Assembly: GCA_035310985.1 (NCBI GenBank)
Contig: DATGDH010000133.1
Span: 1 to 64,000 of the forward strand
DNA length: 64,000 bases
Direction: 5' to 3'
DNA from: DAHVFK01 sp035310985
Lineage (GTDB): Bacteria > Pseudomonadota > Gammaproteobacteria > Burkholderiales > SG8-39
Shown: positions 32,808-40,487 of the stretch, in pieces
Numbering within the stretch: the stretch's first letter is position 1
How the letters are laid out: each line of letters begins with the position of its first letter
The notes under the pieces: model-generated
What the model was told of the DNA's origin: nothing
Databases searched by the model: none
The model's input: the letters and a program-made list of their open reading frames with translations, nothing else
Made by a program: the position numbers and the translations under genes

Positions 32808-34058
32808 TCAACGCACCCGTTCGATGCGCGCACCCAGGCGAGCGAGCTTGTTCTCGAGCGCTTCGTAGCCGCGGTCCAGGTGGTAGATGCGGTCGATGAC
32901 GGTCTCGCCCTGCGCCGCCAGGCCGGCGATCACCAGGCTCGCCGAGGCCCGCAAGTCGGTAGCCATCACTTGCGCCCCCGAGAGGTGCTGCACGCCGTTT
33001 ACCACCGCGACGTTGCCCTTCAGCTCGATGCGCGCCCCCATGCGTGCCAGCTCCTGTACATGGGTGAAGCGGTCGTGATAGATCGTGTCTTCGACCACAC
33101 TCGTGCCATCGGCGATTGCGCAGACGGCGATCATCTGCGCCTGCATGTCGGTAGGGAATCCCGGGAACGGCTGCGTCACCACGTTTACCGCTGCCGGACG
33201 CGGGGGGCCGGAGACGGCGACCGTGTCCGCACCGCGCTCGATTACGCAGCCGGCTTCCTCCAGCTTGTGCAGCGCGGCCTCGAAATGCTCCGGCACGACG
33301 CCGAGCAGGCGGATGCGGCCGCCGGTCATCGCCGCCGCTGCCGCAAACGTCGCCGCTTCGATACGGTCGGGGATGATCGTCGCGTCGATGGGCCGTAGGG
33401 CGCTCACGCCGTGAATCGTCACGCGGCGCGAGCCGAGGCCATCGATGCGCGCCCCGCAGGCGAGCAGCGCCTCGCCCAGCGCGGTGACGTCGGGTTCGAT
33501 CGCCACGTTCTCCAGCACGGTCGTGCCTTGCGCGAGGACGGCGGCCATCATGAGCTGCGCCGTGGCGCCGACCGAAACCACGTCGAAGCTCACCGTCGCG
33601 CCCCTCAGCCTCACCTCGCGGCCGACGATGTAGCCGTGCTCGATGTCGAGCTTCGCGCCCATCGCCTGCAGCCCCGTCAGGTGCAGATTGACCGGCCGCG
33701 GCCCCCAGGCGCAACCTCCGGGCAACGACACGCGCGCCTGGCCGAAGCGCGCCAGCAGCGGCCCGAGCACGTAGATGCTGGCGCGCATGGTCTTCACGAG
33801 CTCGTAGGGCGCCTCCACAGATTTGACCGCGTGCGTGTCGATCGTGAGCAGGCTGCCCTCGAACGACACTCTCGCGCCGAGCAGCTCGAGCACGCGGGCG
33901 AATGTTCGCGTGTCGCGCAGTTGCGGTACGTTGCGCAGTCGGTGAACGCCCGGCGCGAGCAGGGTCGCCGCCATGATCGGCAGCGCCGCATTCTTCGCAC
34001 CCGAAATCGCGACCTCGCCCTCGAGCGGCAAACCGCCGCTGATGCGCAGCTTATCCAC
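32808..34058 (-). CDS. murA: MurA, UDP-GlcNAc 1-carboxyvinyltransferase
   Basis: First committed step of peptidoglycan synthesis. The 416-residue protein has the N-terminal ISGAKNAALPIMAATLL, and the fosfomycin-target Cys is in LPGGCAWGPRP (usually GGCAIGxRP). The second-domain segment is PGFPTDMQAQMIAVCAIADG. The GTG start at 34058 lies inside the bolA-like gene (8-base overlap). Its neighbours mla and bolA are conserved across proteobacteria. Confidence 0.96.
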   Translation of the reverse strand: MDKLRISGGLPLEGEVAISGAKNAALPIMAATLLAPGVHRLRNVPQLRDTRTFARVLELLGARVSFEGSLLTIDTHAVKSVEAPYELVKTMRASIYVLGPLLARFGQARVSLPGGCAWGPRPVNLHLTGLQAMGAKLDIEHGYIVGREVRLRGATVSFDVVSVGATAQLMMAAVLAQGTTVLENVAIEPDVTALGEALLACGARIDGLGSRRVTIHGVSALRPIDATIIPDRIEAATFAAAAAMTGGRIRLLGVVPEHFEAALHKLEEAGCVIERGADTVAVSGPPRPAAVNVVTQPFPGFPTDMQAQMIAVCAIADGTSVVEDTIYHDRFTHVQELARMGARIELKGNVAVVNGVQHLSGAQVMATDLRASASLVIAGLAAQGETVIDRIYHLDRGYEALENKLARLGARIERVR

Positions 34059-34290
34059 CGGCGCGCCACTCCGCGGGCGTGAGCGTGCGCATCGACAGCG
34101 CGTGGATCTCCTCGCGCATGCGCTCGCCGAGCGCGGCGTACACCAGCTGGTGGCGCTGCACGCGGCTGCGCCCCTCGAATTCGCGCGACACGACGAGCGC
34201 CGTGAAATGCTGACCGTCACCGCCCACCTCGAGGTGCTCGCAGGCGAGCCCGGCTGCAATTCCCTGCCTGACGCTTTCAGCCGTCACCAT
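34051..34290 (-). CDS. BolA/IbaG-family protein
   Basis: A 79-residue protein between murA and the ABC exporter, the usual place of ibaG (yrbA). It has the BolA fold pattern with HLEVGGDGQHFTALVVSREF and RVQRHQLVYAALGERM, including the invariant His used with monothiol glutaredoxins for iron-sulfur handling. It overlaps murA by eight bases. Confidence 0.92.
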   Translation of the reverse strand: MVTAESVRQGIAAGLACEHLEVGGDGQHFTALVVSREFEGRSRVQRHQLVYAALGERMREEIHALSMRTLTPAEWRAGG

Positions 34291-34293
34291 TTC

Positions 34294-35049
34294 CTATCCC
34301 CGCATCTTGTAGCCGTTCCCGAGCAGCGCGAGCGTGCCCGCCGTCACCAGCGCGAAGCTTATACCGACCACGACCAGGCTGACCGCGGGCGAGATGTCCG
34401 AGACGCCGAAGAAGCCGTAGCGGAACCCGTCGATCATGTAGAAAAAGGGGTTCGCGTGCGACAGCTTCTGCCAGAACGGCGGCAGCGAGTGGATCGAATA
34501 GAACACGCCCGAGAGGAAGGTGAGCGGCACGATGACGAAGTTCTGGAAGCCCGCGAGCTGGTCGAAGCGCTCGGCCCAGATGCCGGCGATCAGGCCGAGC
34601 GCGCCAAGCAGCGCGCTGCCGAGCAGCGCGAACGCGAGCGCCCAGAGCGGCGCCGCGAGGCGCAGCTCGACGAACCAGACGGATACGAGCAGCACGCCCG
34701 CCGCCACCACCAGCGCGCGCGCCATCGAGGCGAGCACGTAGGCGAGGAAGAACTCGAGGTACGAAATCGGCGCGAGCAGGATGAACACCACGTTGCCGGT
34801 GATCTTGGACTGGATCACGCTCGAAGAGCTGTTGGCGAACGCGTTCTGCAGCGCGCTCATCATCACCAGCCCCGGCACGAGAAACGCCGTGTAGCGCACG
34901 TCCTCGTATATGCGCATCTGGCCCTCGAGCGCGTGCGCGAAGATGAGCAGGTACAAAAGCGCCGTCAGCACCGGCGCGCCTACCGTCTGGAAGCTCACCT
35001 TCCAGAAGCGCAGCAGCTCCTTGCGCAACAGCGCCGCAAAGCCCTGCAT
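34294..35049 (-). CDS. ABC-2 type transporter permease
   Basis: An inner-membrane permease of 251 residues with six hydrophobic helices and the ABC-2 pattern (FLVPGLVMMSALQNAFANSSSS, LTFLSGVFYSIHSLPPFWQ). It partners the ATPase directly upstream, whose stop it overlaps (TGATG). The exported substrate is unknown. This exporter pair is often found between mlaB and bolA/murA in betaproteobacteria. Confidence 0.92.
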   Translation of the reverse strand: MQGFAALLRKELLRFWKVSFQTVGAPVLTALLYLLIFAHALEGQMRIYEDVRYTAFLVPGLVMMSALQNAFANSSSSVIQSKITGNVVFILLAPISYLEFFLAYVLASMARALVVAAGVLLVSVWFVELRLAAPLWALAFALLGSALLGALGLIAGIWAERFDQLAGFQNFVIVPLTFLSGVFYSIHSLPPFWQKLSHANPFFYMIDGFRYGFFGVSDISPAVSLVVVGISFALVTAGTLALLGNGYKMRG

Positions 35050-35948
35050 CAGTGCCGCCCCATGACGCGCAGGAACACCTCCTCGAGGTCGGGCTGCTCG
35101 AGCTCGAACTCCTTGATCGCGACGCCCGCCTGGCGCAGCTGCGCGAGCACGTTCTCCAGTTCGGCATAGCCTTCCAGGCGCAGGGTGACGCGCGCGCCGT
35201 CGCGCGCCAGCACGCGCGCGGCGAAGGCCTCGGGCAGCTCGCCGCGCTCCAGGCCGAGCCGCAGCTGCAGGCCGGAGAAGGTGGCGAGCAGGTTGCGCGT
35301 CGTGTCGAGCGCCACCAGGCGTCCGGCCTTGAGCATCGCGATGCGCGTGCACAGCGACTCGGCCTCCTCGAGGTAGTGCGTGGTGAGCACCACGGTATGG
35401 CCGTCGCGGTTCAGGCGCCGCACGAATTGCCACAGCCCCTGGCGCAGCTCGACGTCCACTCCGGCGGTCGGCTCGTCGAGCACGATCACCGGCGGCTTGT
35501 GCACAAGCGCCTGCGCCACCAGCACGCGCCGCTTCATGCCGCCGGAGAGCGCGCGCATGTTCACGTCCGCCTTCGCTTCGAGGTCGAGGTGGTGCAGCAC
35601 TTCGTCGATCCAGGGGTCCGCGGCGCGCACGCCGAAGTACCCGGCCTGGAAGCGCAGCGTCTCGCGCACCGTGAAGAACGGGTCGAACACCAGCTCTTGC
35701 GGCACCACGCCCAGCATGCGCCGCGCGCGGCGGTAGTCGGCGGCGACGTCCGCGCCGAGCACCTTCGCCGAGCCAGCGTCGGGCCGCACCAAGCCCGCCA
35801 CCACGCTGATGAGGGTCGTCTTGCCCGCGCCGTTCGGTCCGAGCAGGCCGAAGAACTCGCCCTGGGCGATCGACAGGCTCACGCCGGCGAGCGCCCGCAG
35901 CGCGCCGTAGCGTTTCTCGACGCCGCGGATCTCGATCGCCGGGGTCAG
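35049..35948 (-). CDS. ABC-2 type transporter ATP-binding protein
   Basis: An ATPase with Walker A LLGPNGAGKTTLI, signature LSGGMKRRVLVAQAL and Walker B VIVLDEPTAGVD, followed by a C-terminal domain of the drug/lipid exporter type. The start is ambiguous. Homologous sequence begins at TPAIEIRGVEKRYG; the only codon there is CTG (35948), which overlaps the mlaB stop, and no ATG, GTG or TTG lies nearby. The next upstream ATG (36071) would sit deep inside mlaB. I take the CTG as provisional, giving 299 residues. Confidence 0.88.
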   Translation of the reverse strand: MTPAIEIRGVEKRYGALRALAGVSLSIAQGEFFGLLGPNGAGKTTLISVVAGLVRPDAGSAKVLGADVAADYRRARRMLGVVPQELVFDPFFTVRETLRFQAGYFGVRAADPWIDEVLHHLDLEAKADVNMRALSGGMKRRVLVAQALVHKPPVIVLDEPTAGVDVELRQGLWQFVRRLNRDGHTVVLTTHYLEEAESLCTRIAMLKAGRLVALDTTRNLLATFSGLQLRLGLERGELPEAFAARVLARDGARVTLRLEGYAELENVLAQLRQAGVAIKEFELEQPDLEEVFLRVMGRH

Positions 35949-36235
35949 TGTCGTGCGCCCGATCCGGCGAGCAACCCGTCCACGCCGTACAGGCGGGCGA
36001 TGGTGACCAGCCCCTCGGGCAGGCGGTCGAAGCCGATCTCGACTCCCGCGCGCCGCGCTTCGCGCATCCATACGAGCATGGCGGCGAGCAGCGAGGAGTC
36101 GATCTCGGTGACCTCGCCCAGGTCGACGGTGCGCGCGCCGTCGCGCAGCTCGCGCACCCCGTCGGCGAGCACCTGCGCGACGTTGGCGAGCGTCACCGGA
36201 CCGCTGACCACCAGCCGCGCGCCGTCGCGCCGCAT
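35945..36235 (-). CDS. mlaB: MlaB, STAS-domain subunit of the Mla phospholipid transporter
   Basis: A small STAS protein of 96 residues that binds MlaF and stabilises the MlaFEDB complex. The conserved segment GEVTEIDSSLLAAMLVWMREA carries the Asp-Ser pair. ATG 36235 overlaps the mlaC stop, keeping the operon order of other proteobacteria. Confidence 0.88.
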   Translation of the reverse strand: MRRDGARLVVSGPVTLANVAQVLADGVRELRDGARTVDLGEVTEIDSSLLAAMLVWMREARRAGVEIGFDRLPEGLVTIARLYGVDGLLAGSGARH

Positions 36236-36876
36236 CACTTCTTGCCCGCGATGGGCGCGTGCTCGAGCGACTTGTTCTTCGCTTCGAGCGACTTGAGCAG
36301 CCCTTCGACGCCGTTCCTGCGCACCTCGGCGTCGAACTCGGTACGGTAGTTTGCCACCAGACTCACGCCGGCGACGTACACGTTGTAGCACTTCCAGCCG
36401 TCCGGGGTGTTTTCCATGTCGTAGTCGATCCTTACCGCTTCGCGGCCGGGCTGGATTACGCGCACGTTGACCGTGACGTCGGTCGCGTCCGGCGCCGCCC
36501 GCAGCGGCTGGAACTCGAATTTCTCGTCCTGGTAATTGGAGATCGCGCTCGAGTAGGTGCGCACCAACAGGGTCTTGAACTCGACGACCAGGCGTTTTTT
36601 CTGCTCGGGCGACGCCTGCCGCCAGTTGCGCCCCATTGCGATGCGCGTCATGGTCTCGAAGTCGAAGTGCGGCAGCACCTTCTCCTCGACCAGCGCGATG
36701 ATCTTCTTGTGGTCGCCGGCCTGGATGTCGCGGTCGCGCTTGACGATGTCGAGCACCTCGAGCGTGACCTTCTTGACCAGCACGTCGGGCGCGACCTCTG
36801 CCGCGGCCCCGGTCGCCGGCGCCACGAGCAACGCGCCCAAGACGAACAACGCTACGCGTTCGATCATGCGCCACAT
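36235..36876 (-). CDS. mlaC: MlaC, periplasmic phospholipid shuttle
   Basis: A 213-residue periplasmic protein that carries phospholipid between MlaA at the outer membrane and MlaFEDB. It has an N-terminal signal peptide (ALFVLGALLVAPATGAAA), the Tol-tolerance Ttg2D core (FDFETMTRIAMGRNWRQASP, FKTLLVRTYSSAISNY) and VYVAGVSLVANYRTEF near the end. An alternative ATG at 36867 would remove three residues. Confidence 0.94.
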   Translation of the reverse strand: MWRMIERVALFVLGALLVAPATGAAAEVAPDVLVKKVTLEVLDIVKRDRDIQAGDHKKIIALVEEKVLPHFDFETMTRIAMGRNWRQASPEQKKRLVVEFKTLLVRTYSSAISNYQDEKFEFQPLRAAPDATDVTVNVRVIQPGREAVRIDYDMENTPDGWKCYNVYVAGVSLVANYRTEFDAEVRRNGVEGLLKSLEAKNKSLEHAPIAGKK

Positions 36877-36879
36877 GTC

Positions 36880-37578
36880 TCACTCCTCCGGTAGCCGCTC
36901 GCGCGGCGGATTGCCGTCATAGATGAGGCTCCTGCGACGCTGCAGGTAGAAATCGCGCCGGAACGCGTATTCGTCCAGCGCCGCCTGCTCGACGATCGTG
37001 CTCGCCTCGAGCAACTCGGCGCGGTCGTTCACGACGCGCACCGCGGCCATGCTGTTACGCACCGGGACGTTGTGGTAGCCGAGCAGCGGCGAGGCGTACA
37101 AATCGAAGCCGAGCCCGACGCCGTCGCGCACGTCGCTCGGACCGAAAAACGGTAGCACCAGGTAAGGGCCGCTCTTCACGCCCCACACGCCGAAGGTCTG
37201 GCCGAAGTCCTCGTTGTGCTTTTCCAGCCCCATCTCGCTCGCCACGTCGTTTATGCCCGCCAGACCGAACGTGGTGTTCCACAGCACGCGCGACCAGTCG
37301 CTGAACCCCTCGCCCGGCTTGCCCTGCAGCACGTTGTTGACGCCGATGAAGACGTCCGAAATGTTCGAGAAGAAGTTGCGCACCATGACGCGCAGCGGGC
37401 TCGGCAGCACGTCGCGGTACGCGGTGGCCACCGGCTTGAGCACGGCCCGGTCCAGGCCGTCGTTGAAGGAGAACACCGCGCGGTTGACGCTTTCGTAGGG
37501 ATCGCGCGGGTCGGGATTCTGCACGGTGGCGCAACCCGACGCAAGCAAGAAGACGAATGCGAGCGCGGGCGACTTCAT
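36880..37578 (-). CDS. mlaA: MlaA (VacJ), outer-membrane lipoprotein of the Mla system
   Basis: A lipoprotein of 232 residues with the lipobox LASGC (Cys 16). The family pattern follows: DPRDPYESVNRAVFSFNDGL, the NFFSNISDVFIGVNNVLQG helix region and WGVKSGPYLVLPFFGPSDVRD. It removes mislocalised phospholipid from the outer leaflet. It sits inside the mla operon between mlaD and mlaC, whereas E. coli has mlaA elsewhere. Confidence 0.96.
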   Translation of the reverse strand: MKSPALAFVFLLASGCATVQNPDPRDPYESVNRAVFSFNDGLDRAVLKPVATAYRDVLPSPLRVMVRNFFSNISDVFIGVNNVLQGKPGEGFSDWSRVLWNTTFGLAGINDVASEMGLEKHNEDFGQTFGVWGVKSGPYLVLPFFGPSDVRDGVGLGFDLYASPLLGYHNVPVRNSMAAVRVVNDRAELLEASTIVEQAALDEYAFRRDFYLQRRRSLIYDGNPPRERLPEE

Positions 37579-38048
37579 TTCTTGTTATCCCCGCCTTCCG
37601 CCGCCTTGTTGAACAGGAACTGGCCGATCAGGTTCTCCAGCACTACCGCCGACTGCGTCAGCCGAAGCCGGTCGCCGTTCGCAAGCATCTTGCTGTCGCC
37701 GCCGGCCTCGAGGCCGATGTACTGCTCGCCGAGCAGTCCCGAAGTGAGGATCTTCGCCACAGTGTCGCGCGGAAACTTGTATTGCGAGTCTAGGCTCATG
37801 GTGACGATCGCCTCGTAGGCCTGATCGTCGAAGCGGATGTCGCTCACCCGTCCGACGACCACCCCCGCGCTCTTGATCGGTGCGCGCACCTTGAGCCCGC
37901 CAATGTTAGCAAAGTTGGCCGATACGCGATAAACCTCGTTGGTGGTGAAAGACGCGAGATTGCCCACTTTCAGCGCGAGAAAAAGCAGTGCGCCGAGTCC
38001 CGCCGCGACGAATAGTCCGACCCAGAGATCGATCGTGGAGCGGTTCAT
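37575..38048 (-). CDS. mlaD: MlaD, MCE-domain subunit of the Mla transporter
   Basis: A 157-residue protein with an N-terminal membrane helix (IDLWVGLFVAAGLGALLFLAL) and a single MCE domain (ISANFANIGGLKVRAPIKSAG-type start, VVGRVSDIRFDD, SGLLGEQYIGLE). Hexameric MlaD holds phospholipid in the periplasm. It overlaps mlaE by four bases. Confidence 0.96.
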   Translation of the reverse strand: MNRSTIDLWVGLFVAAGLGALLFLALKVGNLASFTTNEVYRVSANFANIGGLKVRAPIKSAGVVVGRVSDIRFDDQAYEAIVTMSLDSQYKFPRDTVAKILTSGLLGEQYIGLEAGGDSKMLANGDRLRLTQSAVVLENLIGQFLFNKAAEGGDNKK

Positions 38049-38851
38049 CTTACGTTACCTCCGGTGAACATAAGCGCGGTCAAAATAAAATCGAGCGCGA
38101 GAATCGCGAGCGACGAAGTGACCACGGTACGCGTGGTCGCGCCCGACACGCCTTCGGCCGTTGGCGGTGCGTCGTAGCCCTCGAACACCGCGATCCACGA
38201 CACCGCGATGCCGAATACGAAGCTCTTGATCACGCCGTTCAGGATGTCCTCGCGCAAGTCTACCGCCGCCTGCATCTGCGACCAGAACGCCCCTTCGTCG
38301 ACGCCGATCAGCCGCACTCCGATGAGGTAGCCGCCGAAGATGCCCATCGCGGAAAACAAGGCGGCAAGCAGCGGCATGGAGATGACGCCGCCCCAGAAGC
38401 GCGGCGCGACGACGCGCGCGATCGGGTCGACCGCCATCATTTCCATGGCAGAGATCTGCTCGGTCGCCTTCATCAGGCCGATCTCGGCGGTGATGGCCGA
38501 GCCGGCGCGGCTGGCGAACAGCAGCCCCGCGACAACCGGGCCGAGCTCGCGCACCAGCGAGAGCGCCACCAGCACGCCGAGCGCCTCGGACGAGCCATAG
38601 CGCTCGAGGGTGTTGTAGCCCTGCAGACCGAGCACCATTCCGACGAACAGCCCTGAGACGAGGATGATGACGAGCGACAGCACCCCGGAGAAGTAGATCT
38701 CGCGGATGGTGAGCGGAAAGCGCCGCAGCGCGGTGCCCGAGTGCAGCAGCATGTAGCCGAGGAAGCGGCTCGCGTAGCCTAGCCGCCAGATGCGCGCCGT
38801 CACCCAGCTTCCGAGGCGCTCGAAGAATGCGCGCAGCGCGCCGCCCGGCAT
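38045..38851 (-). CDS. mlaE: MlaE, permease of the Mla transporter
   Basis: A 268-residue membrane protein of the MlaE family with about five hydrophobic helices. Typical segments are REIYFSGVLSLVIILVSGLF, RELGPVVAGLLFASRAGSAI and the following IGLMKATEQISAMEMMAVDP, which couples to MlaF. It is one base after mlaF. Confidence 0.96.
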   Translation of the reverse strand: MPGGALRAFFERLGSWVTARIWRLGYASRFLGYMLLHSGTALRRFPLTIREIYFSGVLSLVIILVSGLFVGMVLGLQGYNTLERYGSSEALGVLVALSLVRELGPVVAGLLFASRAGSAITAEIGLMKATEQISAMEMMAVDPIARVVAPRFWGGVISMPLLAALFSAMGIFGGYLIGVRLIGVDEGAFWSQMQAAVDLREDILNGVIKSFVFGIAVSWIAVFEGYDAPPTAEGVSGATTRTVVTSSLAILALDFILTALMFTGGNVR

Positions 38852-38852
38852 C

Positions 38853-39662
38853 TCAGCTTCCCGTCAGCTCGAGGTCGGCGTCGTAGCTCGGCGCCGGATA
38901 GTTGAACGGCACCGGACCGTCCGGCTTGCCGTGCACGAACTGATCGACGAACGGCTCGCGCGAGGCGCGCACGGACTGCGGATCGCCCTCGGAGACGACG
39001 CGGCCATCGGCCATGAAATAGAGGTGATCGACCAGGTCGAGGCATTCCTGCACGTCGTGGCTGACGATGATCGATGTCGCGCCAAGCGAATCGTTCAGCT
39101 CGCGGATGAGGCGCGCGATGGCTCCGAGCGAGATGGGATCAAGCCCGGTGAAAGGCTCGTCGTAGAGCATGAGCTGCGGGTCGAGCGCTACGGCGCGCGC
39201 GAGCGCGACGCGCCGCGCCATGCCCCCTGAGAGCTCCGAAGGCATCAGCTGCGACGCGCCGCGCAGTCCGACAGCCTGCAGCTTCATCATCACGAGGTCG
39301 TGGATCAGCTCTTCGGGCAGATCCGTGTGCTCGCGCATCTGGAACGCCACATTGTCGTACACCGACATATCGGTGAACAAGGCGCCGAACTGGAACAGCA
39401 TGCCCATCCTGCGGCGCATCGCGTACAGCCCGTCGCGATCGAGATCGCGCGTCAACTTGCCGAACACACGCGCGCTGCCGCGCGAGGGCAGCAGCGCGCC
39501 GCCGATGATGCGCAACAGCGTGGTCTTACCGCAGCCCGACTGGCCCATAATGCCGACGACCCGGCCGCGCGGAATGGAGATGCTCACGTCGCGCAGCACC
39601 GGCCGCGCGGTATCGTAGCCGAACCAGGTGTTTTCCACTGCGACGATGCTCGATGCGGACAA
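38853..39662 (-). CDS. mlaF: MlaF, ATP-binding protein of the Mla transporter
   Basis: An ATPase of up to 269 residues. Walker A is GIMGQSGCGKTTLL, the signature LSGGMARRVALARAV and Walker B LMLYDEPFTGLDP. The C-terminal tail binds the neighbouring MlaF and MlaB. The open frame begins at a TTG (39662) with no good ribosome site; a GTG at 39638 (before ENTWFGYD) is an alternative start. It heads the long minus-strand run and is divergent from the pilus locus. Confidence 0.94.
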   Translation of the reverse strand: MSASSIVAVENTWFGYDTARPVLRDVSISIPRGRVVGIMGQSGCGKTTLLRIIGGALLPSRGSARVFGKLTRDLDRDGLYAMRRRMGMLFQFGALFTDMSVYDNVAFQMREHTDLPEELIHDLVMMKLQAVGLRGASQLMPSELSGGMARRVALARAVALDPQLMLYDEPFTGLDPISLGAIARLIRELNDSLGATSIIVSHDVQECLDLVDHLYFMADGRVVSEGDPQSVRASREPFVDQFVHGKPDGPVPFNYPAPSYDADLELTGS

Positions 39663-39706
39663 GGGAAAAGACGCCGCGCAAAAACGCGGATTCTACCCGC
39701 ATGTGC

Positions 39707-39718
39707 ATATATATATAT
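39707..39718 (+). repeat. (AT)6 dinucleotide run in divergent promoter region
   Basis: Six AT units stand in otherwise G+C-rich sequence, ending ten bases before the ATG at 39729 of the pilus-linked ABC ATPase and 45 bases upstream of the mlaF frame. No clear -10/-35 pair fits either gene, so the run may itself be part of a promoter. Confidence 0.6.
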
Positions 39719-39728
39719 CATTGGCGGC

Positions 39729-40487
39729 ATGCCAGTTCGGGAAAGCACGGCCGTGCTGCGCATCACGCGGCTCGAGAAGCGCTACGGCAAGCGGCTGGTG
39801 CTCGCCGGGGTCGACCTCGATCTCGCGGCCGGCGAGTCGCTCGGCTTGGTCGGACTGAATGGCGCGGGCAAGACCACCCTCATCAAGTGCCTGCTCGATC
39901 TGTGCGGCCACGATTCGGGCGCGATCGAACTGTTCGGCCTGCGCAACGACGAGCCGCGCGCGCGGCAACGGCTTGCCTATGTGCCGGAGCGCTTCATGCC
40001 GCCGCATTATCTGCTGTGCCGGGAGTTTCTCGGCCTGATGCTTTCGCTTTCGGGTGGCCGCTACGAGCGCGAGCGCGCACGCGTTGCACTCGTCGAGCTC
40101 GAGCTCGACGCGGAAGTGCTCGACCGCCCGGTGCGCCAGCTCTCCAAGGGAATGACGCAGAAGCTCGGGCTCGCGGCCTGCTTTCTGCTGGAGCGCGACT
40201 TGTACGTGCTTGACGAGCCCATGAGCGGCCTTGACCCCGCCAGCCGGGTCGCGGTCAAATCGGTGTTGCACCGCCTCAAGAACGAGGGCCGGGCGTTGCT
40301 CATCACCTCGCACGTGCTCTCGGACGTGGAGGAATTATGCTCATCAGTGGCGGTGCTCGATCGCGGAATGATCAGATTTCGCGGCACGCCGGCGGCGCTG
40401 TGCGACCGTTATGCCGAGCCGCAACTTGAGCGGGCATTTCTGAGGTGCATTCGCGACAATGGCGAGCAACTTGCAGGACGCGCGTGA
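39729..40487 (+). CDS. ABC transporter ATP-binding protein, pilus-locus (PilH-like)
   Basis: An ABC ATPase of 252 residues with Walker A GLVGLNGAGKTTLI, a variant signature LSKGMTQKLGLA (Lys in place of the first Gly) and Walker B LYVLDEPMSGLDP. No permease is adjacent. The only permease without an ATPase in the window is at 57957-58721, at the other end of the pilus locus. The gene overlaps the response regulator by 29 bases. Myxococcus PilH is an ABC ATPase needed for type IV pili and works with PilI and PilG. By context this is its likely counterpart. The substrate is unknown. Confidence 0.85.
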   Translation: MPVRESTAVLRITRLEKRYGKRLVLAGVDLDLAAGESLGLVGLNGAGKTTLIKCLLDLCGHDSGAIELFGLRNDEPRARQRLAYVPERFMPPHYLLCREFLGLMLSLSGGRYERERARVALVELELDAEVLDRPVRQLSKGMTQKLGLAACFLLERDLYVLDEPMSGLDPASRVAVKSVLHRLKNEGRALLITSHVLSDVEELCSSVAVLDRGMIRFRGTPAALCDRYAEPQLERAFLRCIRDNGEQLAGRA

